A stretch of 64,000 nt of DNA, from contig NZ_AOIA01000162.1 of NCBI RefSeq assembly GCF_000337695.1, positions 1 to 64,000 on the forward strand. The letters are read 5' to 3'. The notes beneath the pieces are model-generated. The model made no database searches. It was not told the DNA's origin and saw nothing but the letters and a program-made list of their open reading frames with translations. This DNA comes from Natronococcus jeotgali DSM 18795. Its GTDB lineage: Archaea; Halobacteriota; Halobacteria; Halobacteriales; Natrialbaceae. Below are positions 33,221-40,874 of the stretch, piece by piece. Each line of letters opens with the position of its first letter. The first letter of the stretch is position 1. The position numbers and the translations under genes are program-made.

Positions 33221-34057
33221 CTACTCGCGGAGCGCGTCCTCGCGCTCGGTGGCCTCGAGGGTCTCCGTCTCGAGGTCGGTGGCGACGACGGCGGGTTTGT
33301 AGGCCCCGCCCTCGAAGAGGTCGTGGTCGCTGACCGAGGATTCGACGAACCGCGTGAAGGCGCGGCGGTCGGCGGGCAGTTCGCCGTAGACGACCTCTTC
33401 CTCGACGAGGTCGTAGACGGGAATCCGCGGCGTCAGGAGCGTGTTCTCGCCGACGACGCTGTTCTCGCCGACGACGAACCCCGAGGTCACCCGGCAGCCT
33501 GCACCCAGCGAGACGCCGTCCTCGACGACGACGGGCGCCGATTCGACGGGTTCGAGGACGCCCCCGATCAGCGTGTTCGCGCCGAGTTTGACGTTCTCGC
33601 CGATCTGGGCGCAGGAGCCGACCGTGTCACAGGAGTCGACGAGGGTGCCGTCGCCGACGTGGGCGCCGACGTTGACGAAGCTCGGGCTCATCATGATGCA
33701 GTCGGCGCCGAGGTAGGCGCCACGCCGGATCGTCGTCCCGTCGGGCGTGTTCCGCGTGCCGCGCTCGCCGAGGTCGTCCGTCTCCCGGAGGGGGAGGACG
33801 TCGTAGTGGTCGACGCCGCCGTACTCGTAGGCCGCGTTCTCCCGCAGGCCGAAGTTCAGCAGGATCCCCCGCTTGACCCACTCGTTTGCCTCCCACTCGC
33901 CGCTTGACTTCTCGGCGGCGCGGACCTCGCCGTCCTCGAGGGCCTCGAGAAAGGCCTCCAGGGTCGCGAACTCGTCCTCGCCGGCCGACTCCGCGTCGAC
34001 CTCGCCGTTCTGTTTGCGGTCCCACAGCTCGCCGATCTCGCTCTCGAGCGCGCTCAT
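33221..34057 (-). CDS. dapD: 2,3,4,5-tetrahydropyridine-2,6-dicarboxylate N-succinyltransferase
   Basis: A 278-residue left-handed beta-helix acyltransferase of the succinylase branch of lysine biosynthesis. The N-terminal ~100 residues are helical; then come WVKRGILLNFGLRENAAYEYGG, RRGAYLGADCIMMSPSFVNVGAHVGDGTLVDSCDTVGSCAQIGENVKLG and IGGVLEPVESAPVVVEDGVSLGAGCRVTSGF, classical DapD. It uses succinyl-CoA. The start overlaps the dapB stop (ATGA). Downstream lysA or dapF genes, often found next, are absent here. Confidence 0.95.
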   Translation of the reverse strand: MSALESEIGELWDRKQNGEVDAESAGEDEFATLEAFLEALEDGEVRAAEKSSGEWEANEWVKRGILLNFGLRENAAYEYGGVDHYDVLPLRETDDLGERGTRNTPDGTTIRRGAYLGADCIMMSPSFVNVGAHVGDGTLVDSCDTVGSCAQIGENVKLGANTLIGGVLEPVESAPVVVEDGVSLGAGCRVTSGFVVGENSVVGENTLLTPRIPVYDLVEEEVVYGELPADRRAFTRFVESSVSDHDLFEGGAYKPAVVATDLETETLEATEREDALRE

Positions 34058-34821
34058 TCGTCGATCACGTCCGCAAAGTCGTAGCTCCCCGCCTTCCGTC
34101 CTGCGATCCAGACCGCGGCGTCGACCGCGCCCGCGGCGAACACGCCGCGGTCTTCGGCCCGGTGGGTCAGGCGGACCTCCTCGTCGTTGCCCGCCAGCAG
34201 GATCTCGTGCTCGCCGGTGATATCGCCCGCCCGGAGCGCGTGGACGCCGATTTCGCCGTCCTCTCGGGGGGCCTCGCCCTCGCGGCCGTGCGTGCGCCCG
34301 GCGAACTCGCCGTTTTCCTCGATCTCCTCGAGCAGGCGGTTCGCGGTGCCGCTGGGGGCGTCGCGCTTCCCGTTGTGGTGGGTCTCGACGAGTTCGACGT
34401 CGTACCCCGGGAGGTTCCGGACCGCCTGCCCGACGACGTTGACCAGCGCCTGGACCCCGCGGGCGAAGTTCGGCGCGTGGAGGATCGGAACCTCGGCGCC
34501 GGCGTCCTCGAGGGCCGCGAGCCCGTCGTCGTCGAACCCGGTCGTGCCCGTGACGAAGGCGACGCCGGTCTCGGCGCAGGCCCGGGCGTAGTCGACGGCC
34601 GACTCGGGTCCGGTGAAGTCGATCACGGCGTCGGGCTCGCGCTCGGAAAGCAGCGCGTCGAACCGCGCCGCGGCCTCGAGTTCGACGCCGTCGACGTCCC
34701 CGCCGTCGGGGTCGCGGTTGACCGCGAAGGCGACCTCGCAGTCCTCGCGGTCGGCGACGGCGGCGACGACCTCCCGTCCCATCCGCCCCGTCGCCCCGGT
34801 AACGCCGATCCCGACCGTCAT
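34054..34821 (-). CDS. dapB: 4-hydroxy-tetrahydrodipicolinate reductase
   Basis: A 255-residue reductase. NAD(P)-binding GVTGATGRMGREVVAAV at the N-terminus, GTTGFDDDGLAALEDAG, and the substrate motif ETHHNGKRDAPSGTANRL with the catalytic His pair and Lys. The C-terminal GEHEILLAGNDEEVRLTHRAEDRGVFAAGAV is typical. Overlaps dapA and dapD by four bases each, forming a tightly coupled operon dapA-dapB-dapD. Confidence 0.95.
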   Translation of the reverse strand: MTVGIGVTGATGRMGREVVAAVADREDCEVAFAVNRDPDGGDVDGVELEAAARFDALLSEREPDAVIDFTGPESAVDYARACAETGVAFVTGTTGFDDDGLAALEDAGAEVPILHAPNFARGVQALVNVVGQAVRNLPGYDVELVETHHNGKRDAPSGTANRLLEEIEENGEFAGRTHGREGEAPREDGEIGVHALRAGDITGEHEILLAGNDEEVRLTHRAEDRGVFAAGAVDAAVWIAGRKAGSYDFADVIDE

Positions 34822-35741
34822 GGCCCGGCCTCTGCGTCGGCGACCGCCGTCGGCTCGTCCTCGAACTCGGCGAGGACGTCCTCGAGCAGTTCCCGGTTCT
34901 CGGCCGAGAGGCGAGTCATCGGCGAGCGCATCCGCGCGGGGCCGTAGCCGCGGATCTCCATCGCCTCCTTGACCGGGATCGGGTTGGTCTCGACGAATAG
35001 CGCCCGGAACAGCGGGCCGAGCTCGTGGTGGAGCTCTCGAGCGCGCTCGTAGTCGCCCTCGAGGGCGGCCCCGACCATCGCACACGTTCGCTCGGGTTCG
35101 ACGTTCGCCGAGACGCTGATCGTTCCGGTGCCGCCGACCGACAGGACGGGGAGGGTGAGCGCGTCGTCGCCCGAGAGGACCGCGAAGTCCTCGTCGCGCG
35201 TGCGTTCGACGACCTCGCCGATCTGGCCCAGGTCGCCGCTGGCGGCCTTGTAGCCCGCGATGTTCTCGTGGCTCGCCAGTTCGACGGCCGTGTCGGGTTC
35301 GATGTTCTGGCCCGTCCGCGATGGGACGTTGTAGACGATCTGGGGGAGGTCGACGGCGTCGGCGATCGTCTCGTAGTGCTCGACGAAGCCCTGCTGTTCG
35401 GGCTTGTTGTAGTACGGCGAGATCAGAAGCAAGCCGTCGGCGCCGGCGTCGGCCGAGCGCTCGGAGAGTTCCAGGGCCTCGCGGGTGTTGTTCGAGCCCG
35501 AGCCCGCGATGACGGGCACGTCGTCGACGGCGTCGATCACCGCCTCGACGACCTCGACGTGTTCGTCGTGGGTCAGCGTCGCCGATTCGCCCGTCGAGCC
35601 GACGGGAACGAGCCCGTCGACGCCCGCCTCCTCGAGTCGCTGGGCGTCAGTCTGCAGCGTTTCGAAGTCGATTCCTTCGTCTTCGTCGAACGGCGTACAC
35701 ATCGCCGGGAAGACGCCGCTGAAGTCGATGTCGGATGTCAT
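34818..35741 (-). CDS. dapA: 4-hydroxy-tetrahydrodipicolinate synthase
   Basis: A 307-residue TIM-barrel aldolase condensing pyruvate with aspartate semialdehyde. Visible: VPVGSTGESATLTHDEH, the Tyr of YYNKPEQQGFVEHY, YNVPSRTGQNIEPDT and the Schiff-base Lys in IAGYKAASGD. Start ATG 35741 (MTSDIDFSGVFPAM); the upstream in-frame start at 35783 has no support. First gene of the operon. Confidence 0.95.
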   Translation of the reverse strand: MTSDIDFSGVFPAMCTPFDEDEGIDFETLQTDAQRLEEAGVDGLVPVGSTGESATLTHDEHVEVVEAVIDAVDDVPVIAGSGSNNTREALELSERSADAGADGLLLISPYYNKPEQQGFVEHYETIADAVDLPQIVYNVPSRTGQNIEPDTAVELASHENIAGYKAASGDLGQIGEVVERTRDEDFAVLSGDDALTLPVLSVGGTGTISVSANVEPERTCAMVGAALEGDYERARELHHELGPLFRALFVETNPIPVKEAMEIRGYGPARMRSPMTRLSAENRELLEDVLAEFEDEPTAVADAEAGP

Positions 35742-36126
35742 GTATCTGGGTTGTGGTGGCTGTGAGTTCGTCGACCGATCCATCGAACCGCACCGAATCG
35801 CGCCCGAAACGAGGTCGCTACGCTCGCCACGAGCACACCGTTCAGACGCGTTTTTTCGAGAAGGAAGTCGCGCTCGCTCCGCTCACGGAGACCGGGTCGG
35901 CGACGCGAGCGGTGCGTGGCATACGCGAAACAGCGACGGGGACGGACTTATGGATTTCGCTCCCTCTCGTATTTGCGAACGCGCGGGGCTCTCGTCGGTG
36001 CGGGCGTCTCGAGTCGCCCCCGTAGGCCGCGGCGGCTCGCGGCCCGCGACCCCGGGTGCGATTTCCTTGCGCCGTCTGTCGAATCCTCCCGCGAAATTTA
36101 TACACCGCGACTCCCTAGGTCGGGTT
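35742..36126. other. Intergenic region between divergent dapA and htpX
   Basis: 385 bases. The right end has the strong htpX TATA box (AAATTTATAC at 36094-36103). A T6 tract lies at 35848-35853. The middle contains no credible coding frame; it has the GCTCGCTCCGCTCACGG-style sequence common between haloarchaeal genes. Confidence 0.5.
36094..36103 (+). promoter_or_regulatory. TATA box of htpX
   Basis: AAATTTATAC centred 28 bases before the ATG at 36127 indicates a leaderless transcript and decides the start, ruling out the long upstream reading frame. Confidence 0.75.
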
Positions 36127-36951
36127 ATGACAGACTTCGGACTGAAAGTGCGAATGCTCGTCGTCGGCTCGCTGCTGGCGGCGCTGTACCTGTTCGTCGG
36201 GGCCGTCGGCCTGGCGTTTCTGGGAACGGGCGCCTGGCCGATCGTCCTGCTGTTGCTGGTGACGTTTCCGTTCGTCCAGTACAAGATCGGCACCTGGAGT
36301 GCGACCCGCGGCGCCGAGGAGATGCCCGAGGAGGGGCAGTACGCCGATATTCACCGCATGACGGAGTCGCTCTCCCGCGATATGGGGATCAAAAAGCCCA
36401 AACTGATGGTCCAGGGAATGGGCGTTCCCAACGCCTTCGCGACCGGTCGGAAGGGCAACGGCGTCGTCGTCGTCAGCGAGGAGCTCATCCGGCTGCTCGA
36501 CCGCGACGAACTCGAGGGCGTCGTCGCCCACGAGCTGGCCCACATCAAGAACCGCGACGTCCTGATGATGACGCTTGGCAGCTCCGTCGGAATGATGGTC
36601 GGCTACGCCGTCTACTTCGTCTACGTGTTCGCCGGCGAGGACAACCCGGGGGGCTTCATCGTCGGCTGGATCCTTTCGATGGTCGCCCAGATGCTCGTCA
36701 CGGTCCTCGTGATGGCCATCTCGCGGTACCGCGAGTACGTCGCCGACGACGACGCCCGCCAGTACATCGGCAGCGGCGACCCGCTGGCGCGGGCCCTCGA
36801 GAAGATCAAGAAGGGCGCCCAGAACCGCGAGTCGACCATCGACGAGGGCCAGGCCGCGCTCTGTATCTTCAACTCCGAGCGCGGGCTGCTCGAGACGGTG
36901 TTCGCGACCCACCCGCCGACCGAGAAGCGCATCGCGAAGCTGCGCAGCTGA
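36127..36951 (+). CDS. htpX: Membrane zinc metalloprotease HtpX (M48)
   Basis: A 274-residue membrane protease. Two N-terminal membrane helices (MLVVGSLLAALYLFVGAVGLAFLG and WPIVLLLLVTFPFVQY), the zinc-binding HELAH in VVAHELAHIKNRD near residue 140, two further membrane helices around residues 157-205, and the third zinc ligand in REYVADDDA. The C-terminal ATHPPTEKRIAKL is standard. It takes part in quality control of membrane proteins. A T6 tract downstream (36968-36974 area) may end the transcript. Confidence 0.95.
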   Translation: MTDFGLKVRMLVVGSLLAALYLFVGAVGLAFLGTGAWPIVLLLLVTFPFVQYKIGTWSATRGAEEMPEEGQYADIHRMTESLSRDMGIKKPKLMVQGMGVPNAFATGRKGNGVVVVSEELIRLLDRDELEGVVAHELAHIKNRDVLMMTLGSSVGMMVGYAVYFVYVFAGEDNPGGFIVGWILSMVAQMLVTVLVMAISRYREYVADDDARQYIGSGDPLARALEKIKKGAQNRESTIDEGQAALCIFNSERGLLETVFATHPPTEKRIAKLRS

Positions 36952-37052
36952 TCTCGCGCCGGCACGTTTTTTCCGCGACACGTCGGCCACGGATCGCCGG
37001 AGGGCCGCCCGTTGTGAGAAGGGTTTTCACGATCGCCCGTCACGGGTAGGAC

Positions 37053-37550
37053 ATGACCGAGATTCACGCGGGTCAGCGCGTCGCGGTTCTCGTCGACGCG
37101 CAGAACCTCTATCACACCGCACAGAGCCTCCACAGCCGGAACATCGACTACTCCGCGCTGCTCGAGAAGGCGGTCCAGGACCGCCAGCTCACCCGCGCCA
37201 TCGCCTACGTCATCCGCGCGGACTCGCCCGAGGAGGAGAGCTTCTTCGACGCGCTGATCGACATCGGCTTCGAGACGAAGATCAAGGACATCAAGACGTT
37301 CGCCGACGGGTCGAAAAAGGCCGACTGGGACGTCGGGATGAGCCTGGACGCGGTGACGCTGGCGAACCACATCGACACGCTCGTGCTCTGTACGGGCGAC
37401 GGCGACTTCTCGCGGCTCTGCTCGCACCTGCGCCACGAGGGAGTCCGCGTCGAGGTGATGGCCTTCGAGTCTTCGACCGCCGAGGAGCTCATCGCGGAGG
37501 CCGACTCGTTTCTCGACCTCGAGTCGCGCCACGAGACGTTCCTGCTCTAG
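37053..37550 (+). CDS. NYN-domain (LabA/DUF88-like) putative ribonuclease
   Basis: A 165-residue NYN domain, a PIN-like nuclease fold. Acidic active-site positions: Asp in VAVLVDAQNLYHTAQ, KKADWDVGMSLDAV and LCTGDGDFSRLCSHL. The length equals a single NYN domain. It probably cuts RNA; targets are unknown. GTTTTCAC about 27 bases upstream indicates a leaderless transcript. Its TAG stop shares the palindrome CTAG with the convergent small membrane protein. Confidence 0.88.
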   Translation: MTEIHAGQRVAVLVDAQNLYHTAQSLHSRNIDYSALLEKAVQDRQLTRAIAYVIRADSPEEESFFDALIDIGFETKIKDIKTFADGSKKADWDVGMSLDAVTLANHIDTLVLCTGDGDFSRLCSHLRHEGVRVEVMAFESSTAEELIAEADSFLDLESRHETFLL

Positions 37551-37720
37551 ACGCGTTGCTCGCGGACGATATCGGCAAACAGCGCGCACGTTCCGACCAC
37601 CAGCGCCGACCCCGTCAGCGCGTACCCCAGGAGGTCGGACTCGAGGACGGCAGGGCCGACGAAGGTCAGGCTGCTCACGGCGAGCAACGCCAGTCCGAGG
37701 CCGACCTGAGTGAGATCCAT
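37547..37720 (-). CDS. Small two-helix membrane protein
   Basis: A 57-residue protein, MDLTQVGLGLALLAVSSLTFVGPAVLE then LLGYALTGSALVVGTCALFADIV: two membrane helices with a short loop and an RE-QRV tail. No family recognised. The ATG at 37720 is fixed by TATATAAC-type box 28 bases upstream (37743-37752); the longer reading frame to 37777 would cross the promoter. Convergent with the NYN gene, sharing CTAG as stop. Confidence 0.7.
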   Translation of the reverse strand: MDLTQVGLGLALLAVSSLTFVGPAVLESDLLGYALTGSALVVGTCALFADIVREQRV

Positions 37721-37742
37721 TTGACCGTCCAGTCGCCAGCAA

Positions 37743-37752
37743 GCTATATAAC
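37743..37752 (-). promoter_or_regulatory. TATA box of the small membrane protein gene
   Basis: Minus strand GTTATATAGC, centred 28 bases before the ATG at 37720; leaderless arrangement. Confidence 0.7.
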
Positions 37753-37850
37753 GCTCCTGATGACAGTCGCGGGACACTGGTTGTCAGCGATTCGCAACGC
37801 CGTCGCCGGCAGGTCGAAGGGCTTTCGACCGCCCGCGGCGAACCCGGGCT

Positions 37851-38339
37851 ATGAGCGATCCAGCCGACGGAAACGCGGGCCTGCCGGCGCTGCGGACGAT
37901 CGCCGACTACCAGTTCGGCGCCGGCGCGGGCGCGAGCCTCTTCCCGCCGACGGAGTCGCTGACGGTCAAACGCACCACCTCGGGTCGACCCCAGCAGGTC
38001 CACTGCGCGAACGGCCGCCTCGTCTCGTTCGGGATCGACGGCCGGTTCACCCTGGGAATCGAGGGGGGGCGACGGCTCGACGCCGCGCTCGCCCACCCCG
38101 CCTACCGCGTCGTCGTCGACGACGAGAGCGAGCCGTTCGTCCGCGAGGAGAAGAACGTCTTCGCGAAGTTCGTCCTCGAGGCTGGCTCCGAGATCCGCCC
38201 GGGTGACGAGGTGGTCGTCGTCCACGAGCGCGGCGAGGTGCTCGCGGTCGGGACGGCCCGGATCGACGGTCCGGCGATGGGCGACTTCGAGACGGGGATG
38301 GCGGTGAGCGTCCGCGAGGGCGTTCCCGCGGAGCGCTGA
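37851..38339 (+). CDS. PUA-domain protein
   Basis: A 162-residue protein. The C-terminal half is a PUA RNA-binding domain: YRVVVDDESEPFVREEKNVFAKFVLEAGSEIRPGDEVVVVHERGEVLAVGTARI. The N-terminal half (LRTIADYQFGAGAGASLFPP, QQVHCANGRLVSFGIDGRFTL) is the pre-PUA part found in archaeal stand-alone PUA proteins. Probably binds tRNA or rRNA during modification. AGGGCTTTCG about 27 bases upstream serves as the promoter. Confidence 0.85.
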   Translation: MSDPADGNAGLPALRTIADYQFGAGAGASLFPPTESLTVKRTTSGRPQQVHCANGRLVSFGIDGRFTLGIEGGRRLDAALAHPAYRVVVDDESEPFVREEKNVFAKFVLEAGSEIRPGDEVVVVHERGEVLAVGTARIDGPAMGDFETGMAVSVREGVPAER

Positions 38340-38372
38340 CCCTCGGCGACCGTCCGGACTCGAGCGCGGCGG

Positions 38373-38645
38373 TCAGATCGAGTCGTCGGGATCGCGCTCG
38401 TCGGCCACTCGAGCGGCCTCGTCGGCGTACCGGTCCCGGAGTTCGGGGTCGTCGACGGCCTCGAGGTTGTCCGGCGAGACGTCCCTGGCCGCGGTGACGT
38501 TCCCCACGTCGACGGCCTGGGCGGCGAGTTCCTTGCGGAAGAGTCGCTGTCCGTCGGGAGTGGCGTACTTGAGGATGATGAGGTCGCGGTTGTTGTATCC
38601 GCGCTCGACGAGCCACACGCGAACGTCGTCTCGCTCGGCTGGCAT
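38373..38645 (-). CDS. Conserved haloarchaeal protein of unknown function
   Basis: A 90-residue acidic protein starting MPAERDDVRVWLVERGYNNRDLIILKYATPDGQRLFRKELAAQAV and ending with a run of charged helices (ELRDRYADEAARVADERDPDD). The pattern of an N-terminal strand-helix unit with RLFRKELA looks like a small intracellular protein; I do not know its function. The start is set by GGGTATCC about 27 bases upstream. It lies between the PUA gene (convergent) and NAC (divergent). Confidence 0.75.
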   Translation of the reverse strand: MPAERDDVRVWLVERGYNNRDLIILKYATPDGQRLFRKELAAQAVDVGNVTAARDVSPDNLEAVDDPELRDRYADEAARVADERDPDDSI

Positions 38646-38763
38646 GGGAAGGCAAGGAGCGACGGACGGATACCCGTTGGCCCTGCGGGAGCGACCGCTT
38701 CGGATCCCGTCGGGCGCTCTCCGAACGACAAAGTAAAAGGTTGCGGGTGGCGACGTACCGGGT

Positions 38764-39150
38764 ATGTTCGGAGGAGGCGGCGGCATGAACCCGCGCAAGA
38801 TGGAACAGATGATGGAACAGATGGGGATCGACGTCGAGGACGTCGACGCCGAGGAGGTCGTCATCCGGACCGCGGAGTACGACCTCGTCTTCGACGACGC
38901 CGAGGTCACGAAGATGGACGCCCGCGGCCAGGAGACCTACCAGATCGTCGGCTCGCCTGAAGAGGTCGAGTCGGGTGCGGCGGGCGCCGTCGGCGCCGGC
39001 GACACCGACGAGGCCGACGCCGGGAGCGCGATCCCCGACGACGACGTCGAGATCGTCGCCACCCGAACGGGCGTCAGCGAGAGCGAGGCCCGCGAAGCCC
39101 TCGAGGACCACGACGGCGACCTCGCCGCCGCGGTCGAGGCCCTCGAGTAA
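38764..39150 (+). CDS. nac: Nascent polypeptide-associated complex protein
   Basis: A 128-residue archaeal NAC: a Gly/Met-rich start ([22 protein letters not shown]), the NAC beta-barrel ([32 protein letters not shown]), an acidic linker and a C-terminal UBA domain ([28 protein letters not shown]). It binds emerging chains at the ribosome. AAAGTAAAAG at 38730-38739 is its TATA element. The next gene, a tRNA methyltransferase, begins three bases after its stop. Confidence 0.95.
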   Translation: MFGGGGGMNPRKMEQMMEQMGIDVEDVDAEEVVIRTAEYDLVFDDAEVTKMDARGQETYQIVGSPEEVESGAAGAVGAGDTDEADAGSAIPDDDVEIVATRTGVSESEAREALEDHDGDLAAAVEALE

Positions 39151-39153
39151 CGC

Positions 39154-39888
39154 GTGACCGTTCCCGTTCTACTGGTCCGCGGCGACCGCGAGTTCCTCGT
39201 CGAGCCCGGCGGAGAGATGGGTACCGATCTGGGCGTCCTCGAGGTCCCCGAGGACGTCGAACCCGGCACGTCCCTCGAGACCCACCTGGGCGAGGAATTT
39301 CGGGTCCGGCGGCTCCGGGGTCCCGACCTCTTCCATCACTTCGAGCGCACGGGCGCCCCGATGGTCCCCCGGGATATCGGCCTGGTGATCGGCGAGACCG
39401 GGATCTCGCGGGGCGATCGCGTCCTCGACGCCGGAACCGGCACGGGCGTGCTCGCGGCGCTTTTGGCCCGCGCGGGCGCGTCGGTCGTCACGTACGAGCG
39501 CGACCCCGAGTTCGCCGAGGTCGCCAGGAAGAACATGCGATTGGGCGGCGTCGCCGAGGACGTCGACGTTCGCACCGGCGATCTGACCGAATCGGTCGAC
39601 GAGCTCGAGCCATCGTCGTTCGACGTCGTCACCCTCGATACGGGCGACGCCCCGGACGTGGTCGAGCACGTTCCGGAGCTGCTCGTCGAGGGCGGGTTCC
39701 TGGCGGTCTACAGCCCGTTCGTCGAGTCGACCCGCGAGGTCGTCGCGGCCGCCCGCGAGGCGGATCTCTCGGAGATTCGCACCCGGGAGACGATCCAGCG
39801 GGAGATGCAGTTCGACGACCGCGGCTCGCGACCGTCGACGGCTCCGGTCGGCCACACCGGATACCTGACGCTCGCTCGAAACGAGTGA
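39154..39888 (+). CDS. tRNA (adenine-N1) methyltransferase, TrmI family
   Basis: A 244-residue SAM-dependent methyltransferase. N-terminal small domain (VPVLLVRGDREFLVEPGGEMGTDLG), the TrmI-type lead-in FERTGAPMVPRDIGLVIGETGI, SAM motif I VLDAGTGTGVLAALLARAG, motif II VVTYERDPEFAEVARKN and motif IV VVTLDTGD. Archaeal members make m1A at positions 57/58 of tRNA. GTG start; operon with nac, an arrangement common in archaea. Confidence 0.88.
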   Translation: MTVPVLLVRGDREFLVEPGGEMGTDLGVLEVPEDVEPGTSLETHLGEEFRVRRLRGPDLFHHFERTGAPMVPRDIGLVIGETGISRGDRVLDAGTGTGVLAALLARAGASVVTYERDPEFAEVARKNMRLGGVAEDVDVRTGDLTESVDELEPSSFDVVTLDTGDAPDVVEHVPELLVEGGFLAVYSPFVESTREVVAAAREADLSEIRTRETIQREMQFDDRGSRPSTAPVGHTGYLTLARNE

Positions 39889-40148
39889 GACGGTCTGCCG
39901 TAACTGTTTATCGGAGCGACCGGGATCGTCCCGCGGTCGCTCCGGAAATAACGTACAGTAGACCGTACGAAGTACCAAACGATATTGGAACCGGGCTTTT
40001 GTTTTCGGAGCGGTAGGTTCGGAGTGCAGTGCGGGTCGGTTGCCTCCACGGGGCGACCGCAGGTGTCAGAGGCCCGGTTGCCGTTCGACCCCCACCGTTC
40101 TCCCCACCCACTCCCCCTTCGTTCGACGCTCCCCGACGGCTCGAAGCG
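39889..40148. other. Convergent intergenic region
   Basis: 260 bases between the methyltransferase and the minus-strand TFS gene. It begins with a strong hairpin (39912-39944) and has a T-rich stretch (CTTTTGTTTTC) near 40003-40013. No coding frame is credible. Confidence 0.5.
39912..39944 (+). terminator. 11-bp stem hairpin after the methyltransferase gene
   Basis: CGGAGCGACCG (39912-39922) and CGGTCGCTCCG (39934-39944) are perfect inverted copies with an 11-base loop, starting 24 bases after the stop codon and followed by GAAATAA. It may end the nac-trmI transcript or protect its 3' end. Confidence 0.5.
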
Positions 40149-40457
40149 CTAGTTGTCGTCCTCGCGCCACTTGTACTCGCAGTCGGTGCAGATGAAAAAC
40201 CGCGTTTCTGACTCGTCGGCCGACCGGATCTGTTGCATGTACCAGTAGGCCCGATCGTTGCCACACTCGGGGCAGTTCGCGTCGGTCTCGGGCAGCGACG
40301 TCTCCTCGGAGGACTCGATGACCTCGCTGGCCTCCTGGTCCTCGGTTACCGTGTACTCCGCCGCGTCGCCTTTCGGTTTCGTAAAGCCGCAGCTACCACA
40401 CTCCCAGGTGCCGTCCTCGGCTTTCATCATCGAACCGCATTCGTCGCAGAATTCCAT
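40149..40457 (-). CDS. tfs: Transcription factor S (TFS, RNA cleavage factor)
   Basis: A 102-residue protein with two zinc ribbons: CDECGSMM...CGSCGF at the N-terminus and CPECGN...CTDCEYKW at the C-terminus, joined by an acidic linker. The second ribbon has the catalytic hairpin RSADESET with the Asp-Glu pair that reaches the polymerase active site, so this is a cleavage-competent TFS rather than an inhibitory paralogue. It rescues backtracked RNA polymerase. GCTTAAGTC lies ~27 bases upstream. Confidence 0.93.
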   Translation of the reverse strand: MEFCDECGSMMKAEDGTWECGSCGFTKPKGDAAEYTVTEDQEASEVIESSEETSLPETDANCPECGNDRAYWYMQQIRSADESETRFFICTDCEYKWREDDN

Positions 40458-40504
40458 CGTTGTCCGGCATACGACGACGGAGCGACTTAAGCGACCCGTT
40501 TGGA

Positions 40505-40759
40505 TTACCCCTCGCCCTCCGACTGGTAGGGTTCGCCGACGGCCTCGCGCGGTAAGACGTTGTGCAGTTCGGTCTCGAGGTCGTCGGCCGACTCGAATCG
40601 CTCGGCGTTCGCCCGCTCGAGCAGTTCGCCCAGGTCGCGTTCGCCGTCGGCGAGCAACAGCGTGACGCCCGCGAGCTCGCTCGCGGCCGCGTCGGCGTCG
40701 ATCGGGTACGAGAGCTCCTCGAGGGCGTCGTCGATCCGGCTGAGTTTGACCTCGTCCAT
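40505..40759 (-). CDS. Conserved haloarchaeal protein (DUF5789-like)
   Basis: An 84-residue protein: MDEVKLSRIDDALEELSYPIDADAAASELAGVTLLLADGERDLGEL, then FESADDLETELHNVLPREAVGEPYQSEGEG. The DLETELHNVLPREAVGEP end is highly conserved in haloarchaea as I recall it (DUF5789). Small helical protein, function unknown. Start fixed by ATTCTACA about 27 bases upstream. Confidence 0.7.
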   Translation of the reverse strand: MDEVKLSRIDDALEELSYPIDADAAASELAGVTLLLADGERDLGELLERANAERFESADDLETELHNVLPREAVGEPYQSEGEG

Positions 40760-40874
40760 GCGAGCGGAGACGACGGCCAGGGGCTTGTAGAATCGCAGCG
40801 ATTGCACGGACGGTCCGGACGGCAGGAACTTCGATTCGAAACGGTAATCGGGATGGACCGCACACCTCGAGTCG

